Shown here: positions 1 through 6,804 of the stretch, piece after piece
Layout: every line of letters begins with the position of its first letter
How positions within the stretch are numbered: position 1 is the first letter of the stretch
NCBI RefSeq assembly: GCF_015207665.1
Contig: NZ_JADEWL010000039.1
Span: 1 to 49,497 of the forward strand
DNA: 49,497 nucleotides
Reading direction: 5' to 3'
DNA from: Plectonema cf. radiosum LEGE 06105
Lineage (GTDB): Bacteria > Cyanobacteriota > Cyanobacteriia > Cyanobacteriales > Nostocaceae
Notes under the pieces: generated by a model
Databases searched by the model: none
Told to the model about the DNA's origin: nothing
Seen by the model: only the letters and a program-made list of their open reading frames with translations
Position numbers and translations under genes: made by a program

Positions 1-105
1 GTTCATGTTGGCTACGGATTAACGGAAGTTTTACTTGGTCGTCAATGGTTGCAAAGTAAACGATTAGTGGTGGATATAAATAAGAATGAATTGACGTTAG
101 AATGA
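1..105 (+). CDS. Retropepsin-like protease, 3' end (same gene as 49113-49475)
   Basis: This is the last 34 codons and the stop of the aspartic-protease-like gene at the other end of the window, seen twice because the circle was opened inside it. It contains the C-terminal LLGRQWL motif and ends with TGA at 103-105. It is not a second gene. Confidence 0.9.
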   Translation, partial: VHVGYGLTEVLLGRQWLQSKRLVVDINKNELTLE

Positions 106-127
106 CGTTATTTATTGGTGATTATTT
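1..127. repeat. Terminal redundancy, left copy (circular molecule)
   Basis: These 127 bases are identical to 49371-49497. An exact overlap of this length at the two ends of a contig is the usual mark of a circular molecule closed by a k-mer assembler, so the circle should be 49,370 bp. A real 127-bp terminal repeat of a linear replicon is the less likely alternative, because the copy starts in the middle of a reading frame. Confidence 0.93.
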
Positions 128-212
128 CTTAATTTATAAGTCAAAGATAATATGTATTATTGTACGTTAAAACTATTTATTTAAAGGATAATTTTATATA
201 GCATTGCTATTT

Positions 213-674
213 TTATAACTCATCCACAATAGAAGTACTCTCAGATTTCCCTTCAAAATAACTACAATGCTCATCTTTTTGAAGACTAGGATTAACAGCA
301 CAAGGTAATAAATAATCGCCCGAAGCATATTTACAACCCAAGCACTGACAGGATAAATAATCTCCGCTTTCTCCCTTATCATGTTCATAATTTCTACTTA
401 ATCTAACTAGCGTATATGAAGTATCTCTATCCCCCTGGGCTGCTGCTCCTGCTCCTAATAAAATAAACCCAATTGCAAATCCACAGCTTCCAGAATTTGC
501 TTTTTTTAATGTTTCTGGAGTTTTGTTCCCTGTTAATGGTAAAGCTATTAATGCGGCTCCAGAAATAATAAATATGCTAATACTTATAGCTGTTGCCCAG
601 GATGATAAGCAAGCTAACGAATACCAAATTCCTATTTCTTGGAATTGTTGTAATTGATTTTTTATTCTATTCAT
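213..674 (-). CDS. Small membrane protein with Cys-rich tail
   Basis: A 153-residue protein of unknown function. Two hydrophobic segments are visible, about residues 17-48 and 62-79. The C-terminal third carries five cysteines (C109, C111, C114, C125, C137) in a pattern CxCxxC, PCAVNP, C that looks like a small metal-binding knuckle. A similar spacing around CAVNP/CAIHP occurs in small uncharacterised cyanobacterial proteins (DUF6464-like; recalled, not checked). It is the last gene of the minus-strand operon. Its ATG at 674 lies inside the end of the ATPase gene (8-bp overlap), so it should be translationally coupled to it. The tail probably faces one side of the membrane the ATPase sits in. 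Confidence 0.7.
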   Translation of the reverse strand: MNRIKNQLQQFQEIGIWYSLACLSSWATAISISIFIISGAALIALPLTGNKTPETLKKANSGSCGFAIGFILLGAGAAAQGDRDTSYTLVRLSRNYEHDKGESGDYLSCQCLGCKYASGDYLLPCAVNPSLQKDEHCSYFEGKSESTSIVDEL

Positions 675-2187
675 GATTAAAATCTATTGGTTTACCGTTG
701 AAATGTTGATAAATATTATTCGCTTCCAACCAATTGGGTAATGTTCTTTCTACTTCTTCCAACTCATTACCATTATCATCCACTAACCCATGTACAATTT
801 GCACTCTAGGTAATGGTGTTTCTCCATTAGCGGAAAACTTTTTAAGTTGAATTGTGCCTGATTTCCTGGCTTCAAATGTTCCTTCTACAGTGCTTTCATT
901 GGTAAAATAATGGTTAACACCAATGAAGTATTCTTTGGCTTTACGAGTATCTGTAAGGTGCATTGAGAAGAATTTTATTGCAGCATCTTTACAGCTATCA
1001 ATTTTCTTTAGGTTGGTAAATTCATCAATAATGATTTGCTGTTTGGCAGACGGTTTTTCTTTGATTCTTTGTAACCATCTATCAGTTGCATCTTCTAGAG
1101 ATTGTCCAATTTCTTCTTCTGATTCTGCTTTTAATGTTGCATCTAATAGTTTCCATACTTCCCAGTTTTCTCCTGTAGCGTGTCTGTCAATTAGTTGGTA
1201 GATTGGTGCATCGAAGCAGTATTTACGAATTAATGCGATCTGCTTGCAGCAGCGCTTCGCTATCGCACTAGCAGTATTGGTTTTACCGCTACCCTGAGAA
1301 CCAATCAGCCATAGGGGTTTAGCATTTTTGATTAGGTCATACAGCCAACCGTCTTCATGGAATTTTAGGGCTTCTATAAGGGAGTTAACTAACTGTTTAT
1401 CGCTGGTTTGATTAGTCAAGGGTTGAGATGATTTTTTATTCTGTAGCTTCTCTATTTCTTTCTCTGCTTTGTGTTTATCTAGTAGATTAGAGGCAATTTG
1501 TTTGTCCATGTCGGAATGTTTTACGGCTCTGGCTTTGAGATAATCTTCGAGTTGCAGTTGATTTTTAATAGCTTCATTCTCGTCATCGGTTAACCCTAGT
1601 TCTTTTCTTTGCTGCAAATCTTCTTGAGTTAAGCCATCTTTTAAAGTATCTGTATGTAGTTGGTTTGAGTGTTGTTTGATATCTCGGTTGCGTCTGTGTT
1701 GCTGCCAATTATAATAAGCTGTAGTTTTTTCTTCTTCTCCTAATTGGTAATCGGATTTTTTAAGCCTACCGACACGAGAAGCTAGCGTTAATGAAATACC
1801 CCACAATCCGACAATAGAAGCTACATTACCGTATATTTGATAAGGATTATCTTTGGGGATAATTCTTACTAAGCTTATGGTGCTACCCATATATGGAATA
1901 ATTGAGCCGTAGCTGTTATATTTATCCCACTCTTCTGCAAGAACATATCTTGGTTGATGGCAGTATTTACTATCTAGTTTCTTTTGTGCTTTTTCTAAGT
2001 CATAATATTTCAGTTTTTTAGCTTTATTTTTATCAGTTAAAATGTTCTCTTTTTTGTTAGCAGTTTGCGGACAGAATTGTATTTGTGCTAGTGGGTAAGG
2101 TTGACGTGAATGGGAAAAGCAGAAGCCGGTTAAGCCGACTACTGCTGATATGATAATTGCAGATAGTTCAACTATATTTCTACTCAT
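667..2187 (-). CDS. Membrane-anchored P-loop ATPase, coupling-protein-like
   Basis: A 506-residue protein. It has hydrophobic segments at about residues 8-26 and 115-137, a long charged helical stretch (about 140-260), then an ATPase domain with Walker A GSQGSGKT at about 296-303 and Walker B IIIDEFTNLKKI at about 380-392. The DEFxNLxKI sequence resembles the Walker B of TraG/VirD4 coupling proteins (LDEFANLGKI), and two N-terminal membrane segments followed by an ATPase is that family's topology. The family's usual QS/glutamine motif is not obvious, and the spacer before Walker A is longer than normal, so a HerA/FtsK-like or wholly separate pump is equally possible. The start overlaps the preceding stop by 4 bp (ATGA), which means tight coupling to 2184-2744. 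It could serve the MobV relaxase encoded at 17154 (inference). Confidence 0.75.
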   Translation of the reverse strand: MSRNIVELSAIIISAVVGLTGFCFSHSRQPYPLAQIQFCPQTANKKENILTDKNKAKKLKYYDLEKAQKKLDSKYCHQPRYVLAEEWDKYNSYGSIIPYMGSTISLVRIIPKDNPYQIYGNVASIVGLWGISLTLASRVGRLKKSDYQLGEEEKTTAYYNWQQHRRNRDIKQHSNQLHTDTLKDGLTQEDLQQRKELGLTDDENEAIKNQLQLEDYLKARAVKHSDMDKQIASNLLDKHKAEKEIEKLQNKKSSQPLTNQTSDKQLVNSLIEALKFHEDGWLYDLIKNAKPLWLIGSQGSGKTNTASAIAKRCCKQIALIRKYCFDAPIYQLIDRHATGENWEVWKLLDATLKAESEEEIGQSLEDATDRWLQRIKEKPSAKQQIIIDEFTNLKKIDSCKDAAIKFFSMHLTDTRKAKEYFIGVNHYFTNESTVEGTFEARKSGTIQLKKFSANGETPLPRVQIVHGLVDDNGNELEEVERTLPNWLEANNIYQHFNGKPIDFNHE

Positions 2188-2744
2188 CTCCTATTAATAA
2201 TAAATAACGAACCAAGTACTATACCTGCTGCAATACCAATTGATAACCAGGGGTCTAACCAAGGTCTTTCTTGGTAAATAGTCTGAATGTCTGCACTGAT
2301 TTGATAGGCGCTATCTGTAGTCATTTGCTGGAAGTATTGATAGTCTTTTATTGCAAGCCAAGTGCTTCCAGCAGCGATTACAAACCCACCGATTGTTTTT
2401 ACTGGTTTTTCCATACTTTCAACCTCAAAACCATTGTTATAATTAGCTCTAAACCCAGATAAACCAACTATTGAACTGATTGAACAAATAGAAAAACATA
2501 ATCCTGCTGCAAGCCATAGAGATGCACCACCGTTGATTAATAAAAGCAGTCGTGCAAGAAAAAATCCGCTAGCACTTAACGACCAACTTATGAAATATTT
2601 CTGTACTAGTTCCGTTGTTTGAATGACTTGCTTTCTGTGTTTTTTACGTTCTTCTAAATGCTGTATTAAGTCTTTGGGTAATTGAGTATCTGGTGTAGTT
2701 TCTGAATGTTCTTGTTCTTCTAATTCGTTAAATTGCTCAATCAT
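2184..2744 (-). CDS. Four-helix integral membrane protein, unknown
   Basis: A 186-residue protein of unknown family. The first 45 residues are charged and rich in Glu/Gln/Lys. Four hydrophobic helices follow at about 52-71, 75-97, 116-133 and 165-183, with a basic C-terminus (NRR). Its stop overlaps the start of the ATPase gene by 4 bp, so the two are almost certainly made together and may form one membrane complex. The gap to the upstream gene (2864-3517) is 119 bp and holds no recognisable gene. Confidence 0.7.
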   Translation of the reverse strand: MIEQFNELEEQEHSETTPDTQLPKDLIQHLEERKKHRKQVIQTTELVQKYFISWSLSASGFFLARLLLLINGGASLWLAAGLCFSICSISSIVGLSGFRANYNNGFEVESMEKPVKTIGGFVIAAGSTWLAIKDYQYFQQMTTDSAYQISADIQTIYQERPWLDPWLSIGIAAGIVLGSLFIINRR

Positions 2745-2863
2745 ATGTTAATGAATATTGGGGGAAGTTAGAAGTTGTATAAGTTAAAAAGTAAGAAAGA
2801 TAAATAAATGGTAGTGTTGTTATTAATCCATTAATCAGCAATTCTTCCCTCTTCTTTGAGAAA

Positions 2864-3517
2864 TTAAAATCCAAGGATTGTATCTTTGATTTTTTGAATT
2901 ATTGAACGACCTGCATATTGTTTCTTGGGTTTTAAATCATCTCTAGCATTATCACCAGCATCTAGATAATAATTACCTAGCTCTTTATCGTGCTGTAAAT
3001 CAATTGTTTGTTGCCTTACTTCTGTTTTTAATTCTTCTTGCAACATCTTGTATTCGCCATCGATTGACATCATATGTCTATCAACCCAAGCTTTTAATGT
3101 AATATGTTCTTTAGCTTGTTTATGGCGCAATTCTTCTTTGCTTTTAGCTGCTTCAAAGTCAAGGTTTAATTCTTCTAATTGATTTGCTAGTTTATCGTCG
3201 GCGAGAATGGATGATTGTATTTCTCGTTCAATACGTTCTCCACTTACACCAGCTTGTTTATAAATAGCTGCTAGAGTTGTATTTAAATCTTCTGCTCCTT
3301 TTATTGCTGCTAGCATATTGTCCTTAACTTTAGGTGCAAATTCGCTTATTTTGGCTCCATCATTGCCCATTTGACCGATTAGTTTTAGTGCTTTTTGGTC
3401 GCCCATTAATGCCCTGTAAATTAGGTTTGTGGAAGCGTTAAATTTACCACGCAGTTGTCTTTCTAGGTGGCGAGATTTGGAAGAAACCAAGTTTTTTAGC
3501 TTGCCAGTATTTTTCAC
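2864..3517 (-). CDS. Helical, coiled-coil-like protein, unknown
   Basis: A 217-residue soluble protein with no family I recognise. It is strongly charged and predicted by eye to be nearly all helical, with a heptad-like stretch at about residues 105-180. The N-terminus is basic (many Lys/Arg in the first 30 residues). The start is GTG at 3517, preceded by an AGAGAGG ribosome-binding site about ten bases upstream, which supports this start even though the first 74 bases overlap the small frame at 3444-3717. It belongs to the minus-strand operon with the ATPase. Confidence 0.65.
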   Translation of the reverse strand: MKNTGKLKNLVSSKSRHLERQLRGKFNASTNLIYRALMGDQKALKLIGQMGNDGAKISEFAPKVKDNMLAAIKGAEDLNTTLAAIYKQAGVSGERIEREIQSSILADDKLANQLEELNLDFEAAKSKEELRHKQAKEHITLKAWVDRHMMSIDGEYKMLQEELKTEVRQQTIDLQHDKELGNYYLDAGDNARDDLKPKKQYAGRSIIQKIKDTILGF

Positions 3518-3717
3518 AGCGATTAACCCTCTCTTCTGTTAATATTTCTGTACATTGGTAGTGCATCCAGTTTTGGTATTGTTCTATTTGTTCTTTCTTT
3601 TCTAGATAGGCTTGATATTTGAAGTGATAACTGATTGATTGGTAGCAATAATCTATTAGGAATAAAGCAGGGATAAGGATTGATAGTAGTTTGAATGCTT
3701 TGCTAAACGTTAAGCAT
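3444..3717 (-). pseudogene. Small single-pass membrane protein, frameshifted at its start
   Basis: An open frame ending at TAA 3444-3446 encodes a hydrophobic signal-anchor (FKLLSILIPALFLIDY) followed by a charged helix rich in Gln, Lys and Glu. It looks like a real gene but has no ATG, GTG or TTG where one is needed. The ATG at 3717 touches the TAA of the upstream gene (TAAATG, a classic coupled start) but hits TAG after four codons. Removing one base near 3708 would give a good N-terminus reading MLTFSKAFKLL. It is therefore either a one-base frameshift, a sequencing error, or a gene with a rare start codon. The 3' end overlaps the next gene by 74 bp. Confidence 0.55.
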
Positions 3718-4344
3718 TTACTGTGCTTTAAATGCTGCCGAGAGACTTTTGGAGAAGCTTTTGAGATTAGAGCTTTTTTGCTCTAACACCTCCTTTGTTG
3801 TTATGGCTCCTTCTACACTCTTTCTCTGCAAGCTAGTAGTTCTGTTATTGATATAGTCACGCAGGTTGTTATTGCTAGCATCAATTTTTTGTTCAACTTC
3901 ATCAAATTTACTTTGAGCGTAATTTTTAATTGATGAGTTGATAGTTTCTACAGCACTCACAAAGTCGGTAAATGAGTCGCTAACGGTTTGGGAGATATCT
4001 GTGATTTCTGATTCGCTCAACTCTATTCCCATAGATTGGGCTTGTACTGTTATTAATTGCTCTTTCTGTTGATTGGTAATTGCGGTTGAATTTCCCGTTT
4101 CTTGAGTAGCTTCTGATTCCGTAATAGCAGGGGGTGTATTTTCTGAATTGGGAATTTCTAGAGATTGATTATGTTTATCAATCAAATACTGTACCCCTGC
4201 TTTTATTTGTTCTTGAGTGGGATTATCTAAGTCATCGCATAAAACAGAAGAAGCTGCTTCTAAAAAATCGTTTTGCGAAAAACCCTGATAATTCTTCTTG
4301 TACAATCTTGTCCGAACGTTGTTCTGAAATTTTGTAGTAGCCAT
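3718..4344 (-). CDS. Hypothetical protein with helical C-terminal half
   Basis: A 208-residue protein, family not recognised. Residues 1-60 form a compact, mixed-charge domain. Residues 65-95 are a low-complexity Thr/Glu/Gln/Ser linker. Residues 95-208 look helical (SVSDSFTDFVSAVETINSS and a later KFDEVEQKIDAS stretch), like a scaffold or a DNA- or membrane-associated coiled coil. ATG at 4344. It is followed at once by the broken small membrane gene and lies 85 bp downstream of 4430-4942, in the same direction, so it is probably part of the same transcript. Confidence 0.65.
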   Translation of the reverse strand: MATTKFQNNVRTRLYKKNYQGFSQNDFLEAASSVLCDDLDNPTQEQIKAGVQYLIDKHNQSLEIPNSENTPPAITESEATQETGNSTAITNQQKEQLITVQAQSMGIELSESEITDISQTVSDSFTDFVSAVETINSSIKNYAQSKFDEVEQKIDASNNNLRDYINNRTTSLQRKSVEGAITTKEVLEQKSSNLKSFSKSLSAAFKAQ

Positions 4345-4429
4345 GTCGTTTTTCTCCAGTTACTTTGTTATCAATTCAAGATAGTTAACTCTAATTGTTT
4401 GATTTTGAAATTCCGTCCTTGAGTCATAT

Positions 4430-4942
4430 TCATTCAATAGCTAAAACTTCAATTCTAGGTTTGGGCGTGTTAAATTTTGAGCCAGTAATGCGCTTATTAA
4501 ATGCCCATTTGGCGGCTCCAAGTGCAACTAAAGCAAAATCATCGTTGTTGAACTTTTTATTAGCGGAATAAGACAATCCACAGCGACTAAACCAGTGATA
4601 TTTTGTACTTCTAGGTATTTCTTTTATCTCTAATGTTTTTGTTAAGTCGTGTAGAAACGAGTCACAGGTAAAGGTTTGATTGCTATTTCTATATTTATTA
4701 AAGACTTCCCAACATTCTTGAAAATCTTCACTTGTAAACGAAAATCGCTTATATCGTGACTTAAATTGTGCAACTGATTTGACTATCGCTTCACTTGAAG
4801 GATTTTCTACCGCAAACCCTAAGTGGCACTTCATCGAAGCAACCAACCTGTACCAAGTTATATCTGAGATTTTCTTCCCTAAAGTCTGCTCGTAAAGACT
4901 TCTTAGCTTGCTGTACTTCCTTAAGTAGTTCTTGTTTGCCAT
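4430..4942 (-). CDS. Hypothetical protein, first gene of the minus-strand operon
   Basis: A 170-residue basic protein rich in Lys, Arg, Trp and Phe. The stretch from about residue 112 to 150 (RSTKYHWFSRCGLSYSANK, then a helix with ALVALGAAKWAFNKR) could be a helix-turn-helix-like nucleic-acid-binding segment, but I cannot assign a family. As the first gene behind a repeat-containing control region (4943-5100), it is a plausible autoregulator of the operon (inference). ATG at 4942; no strong ribosome-binding site is visible upstream. Confidence 0.62.
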   Translation of the reverse strand: MANKNYLRKYSKLRSLYEQTLGKKISDITWYRLVASMKCHLGFAVENPSSEAIVKSVAQFKSRYKRFSFTSEDFQECWEVFNKYRNSNQTFTCDSFLHDLTKTLEIKEIPRSTKYHWFSRCGLSYSANKKFNNDDFALVALGAAKWAFNKRITGSKFNTPKPRIEVLAIE

Positions 4943-5100
4943 ATATTAAACGCTACTAATAATACATAGATATACGGTGATGATGTATCAGGTAGATGAC
5001 TATCCGTAAATTCTTAGTTATCAGGTACGTCAATAACTTTGAATCATGTATCAATACCCTTGGACACCTATCTGATAACTTGGATAATAATTGAAGAAAA
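4943..5100 (-). promoter_or_regulatory. Control region of the minus-strand operon: repeated TATCAGGTA boxes
   Basis: Two exact copies of TATCAGGTA occur at 4986-4994 and 5019-5027, 33 bp apart (about three helical turns). The second lies in AGTTATCAG (5016-5024), whose inverted copy CTGATAACT is at 5072-5080. Repeated and inverted boxes just upstream of the first gene of an operon suggest an operator. The bound protein is unknown. Confidence 0.4.
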
Positions 5101-5443
5101 ATCATCTTTACAAGACTTGAAACAACGTCTGGACAAGAGTTTTCAATGTTTTGATGTAATTAGACTCCTCTCTCTAGCACCCATATGTGTACCCCCGCTC
5201 ACACGCCGCGCTTTGGGAATGAGGCGCTGTCGCTTCCAAGAACGTTTACAAGTGAAGGCATCTGAACAGAAAGTTGCTCCCAGTTGGCGCGTGGTTGCAA
5301 CAATGTAGCCGGGGAGGGTATTTCCCACTTTTTAATGATTTTGTTCATAGGCTTAATGGAAATACGAATCTATGCCCCTCATTAGTTGTATTTTTGGCAG
5401 CGTAAGGATTTTGGGTATCTGCTATTTATGCTGATATGATAAT
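5101..5443. other. Intergenic region with a GC-rich island
   Basis: No convincing gene. The centre (about 5180-5320) is clearly GC-richer than its AT-rich surroundings and begins with a repeat-like stretch of the short palindromic kind common between cyanobacterial genes (CGCCGCGCTTTGGGAATGAG). The next 100 bases, with CAGTTGGCGCGTGGTTGCAAC and CCGGGGAGGG, could fold, and may be a remnant of an RNA or mobile element. The open frames across it, on both strands, have biased, non-protein-like composition. Confidence 0.35.
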
Positions 5444-5474
5444 AGTACTTTACCACAATGAAAAGTACATTACC
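5444..5474 (+). promoter_or_regulatory. Paired 11-bp direct repeats, likely operator of the RHH gene
   Basis: AGTACTTTACC (5444-5454) and AGTACATTACC (5464-5474) match at 10 of 11 positions with a 20-bp period (two helical turns), about 70 bp upstream of a ribbon-helix-helix gene. Such proteins typically bind direct repeats in their own promoter, so autoregulation is a reasonable inference. Confidence 0.45.
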
Positions 5475-5543
5475 TGACTATTTGTTGAGGTAAGTTTAAG
5501 AAATGATAATGAAGGAGGTGATTTTATATAGTTAAAGTTATTA

Positions 5544-5741
5544 ATGCCAACAGATAAAGCACTAGTGAGCGTATATGTCCCTAAAGACATCAAAGAAAAG
5601 CTTGAAGTATGGGCAACTGAAGAAGACAGGTCTGTCAGTTATATAGTTGGCAGACTGATCATAGAAACGATTGAAGTTAGAGAATCAAAGAAAAATATTC
5701 CCCATGATTCTAAAGACAAAGGGGATAAGGAAGATGCATGA
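5544..5741 (+). CDS. Ribbon-helix-helix (CopG/Arc-type) DNA-binding protein
   Basis: A 65-residue protein. Residues 5-14 (ALVSVYVPKD) form the expected beta-strand and residues 15-48 the two helices (IKEKLEVWATEEDRSVSYIVGRLIIE), followed by a charged tail. This is the usual size and shape of a CopG/Arc repressor or an RHH antitoxin. A perfect AAGGAGGTGA lies at 5512-5521 but 23 bases before the ATG, and a ten-codon frame beginning at ATG 5503 overlaps it, so expression may depend on a short leader. The stop overlaps the next start by 4 bp (ATGA). RHH plus GIY-YIG pairs are common in cyanobacteria. Confidence 0.75.
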   Translation: MPTDKALVSVYVPKDIKEKLEVWATEEDRSVSYIVGRLIIETIEVRESKKNIPHDSKDKGDKEDA

Positions 5742-6070
5742 ATCATTACAGTATCGACCCACTTAAATTGCCATCGTTACCATTAGCTGAACGTTCACAG
5801 ATGCCAAGACAGCCATGCGTATACTTTGTCCTAACGGACAACTGCGTTTTGCACATTGGACAAACTGTTAATCTTGCTCGCATTGTGCCTGTGCAGCTTT
5901 CTTTATTGACCTTCTTCGCCTCTCGCCTATTTTTCTATTCTTTTTTGCAATTTCTTTCACCTTTGCTCCCAGGCAATAGTATGATAAGTGCATTAGTTTT
6001 GTTTACGCAGAACAATTTTTGCTGCGATATTCAGGAGCAGCAAAAAGTAAAACTAGTTCTTATTAATTGA
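5738..6070 (+). pseudogene. GIY-YIG nuclease fragment with unrelated tail
   Basis: The first ~50 residues (PCVYFVLTDNCVLHIGQTVNLAR) match the N-terminal core of GIY-YIG nucleases, with VYF and HIG in place of GIY and YIG. After NLAR the expected catalytic arginine helix and the glutamate-containing half of the domain are missing. The remaining 60 residues are hydrophobic and unlike the family. A further open segment in another frame (6057-6137, ending ELIRLKDKKA) has protein-like composition. I read this as the remains of a longer gene broken by deletion or recombination; the residual protein is unlikely to cut DNA. ATG at 5738, coupled to the RHH gene. Confidence 0.6.
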
Positions 6071-6445
6071 TAGGGGCTTTGAATTATTTAAGGAGGTTGT
6101 AGATGAGTTGATACGTTTAAAGGACAAAAAAGCTTAAAGTAAGCGAATTTTGCCCTAAAAACTAAATATTGCAACGGAGGGTTATATCTCAAAGAACCTA
6201 ACCAGTATGGATTGCTTGGACGGCTTTTCAATTACTGTTTAAGTCTTAACCAGAGATGACTCCGCTTTGTGCTACACACACATCTTATTACAAGTTGCGT
6301 CTCTCTGTACAGCTTTTTTTGCCACAATTGGACATTTTTTAAATCGTTAAATTCCGGCTCACAAAAAGAAAGTAGTAGACAGTTGCACAAAAACGCGGAA
6401 ACCCTCCACTCTTGTTCGCTTCAGTAACCAAAACAAGGAGGAAGT
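6071..6445 (+). other. Intergenic region upstream of the replication leader
   Basis: No intact gene. It holds the tail of the degraded GIY-YIG locus up to about 6137, including AAGGAGGTTGTAG followed by ATG AGT TGA, which cannot make a protein. The rest is AT-rich. Promoters for the 6446 leader probably lie here, but none is clear enough to mark. Confidence 0.4.
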
Positions 6446-6457
6446 ATGTATTTGTAA
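6446..6457 (+). promoter_or_regulatory. Three-codon leader frame with strong ribosome-binding site
   Basis: AAGGAGGAAGT is followed by ATG TAT TTG TAA (M-Y-L-stop). The first ten bases are nearly those of the primase start at 6805 (ATG TAT TTA CCA AAA AAT), so this looks either like a translational leader or like a duplicated, broken start left behind when the structured element at 6515-6777 arrived. Confidence 0.45.
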
Positions 6458-6514
6458 AAAATTAAGCCATTTTAATATGTCAGGGAATCATGACTTTAGC
6501 GCAAGAAAAAGCTG

Positions 6515-6777
6515 GGTAGTTCGCCTTGTGCTTGGTTAATTCCTTTCCGTGCAGCCACCATAGCCACACCGCAGTAAAGCGGTAGTTCGCCTGAGTCCTA
6601 GTTCCTACAGTTGTAGTAGTTCTAGCCTCATCCGTTCCACAGACCGAAAAAACCGCGAGACGATTTGCACTCGTCTCAGCACGCTGGAAAAATACCCCAG
6701 CGAATCAAAATATTAAGATTTGTTTTCATTCTAGGCTACACGTAAAGGAATTAACCAAAACAACGCAGGCGGCTACC
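6515..6777 (+). ncRNA. Multi-stem structured element upstream of the replication gene
   Basis: The ends form a long inverted repeat: 6515-6551 against 6739-6777, with TTGGTTAATTCCTTT paired perfectly and GGTAG / CTACC closing it. Inside are several perfect stems: CCGC/GCGG at 6569-6582, GAGACGA/TCGTCTC at 6657-6677 and CGCTGG/CCAGCG at 6682-6702. The box GGTAGTTCGCCT occurs twice, at 6515 and 6581. A further CCGAT/ATCGG hairpin (6778-6795) covers the ribosome-binding region of the primase start. It could be a structured 5' leader or counter-transcript locus controlling copy number, part of the origin, or a MITE. Transcription is not shown by sequence alone. Confidence 0.5.
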
Positions 6778-6804
6778 CCGATCATCAAGCATCGGAGCAG
6801 CCAT

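Noticed and set aside
5039-5328. Open frames of 89 (+) and 61 (-) codons over the GC-rich island
   Set aside because: They lie on opposite strands of the same repeat-like DNA, have Arg/Cys-rich non-protein-like composition and no ribosome-binding site.
5220-5345. Possible tmRNA or tracr-like RNA
   Set aside because: GC-rich and foldable, but no tRNA-like ends, tag frame or CRISPR partner was found.
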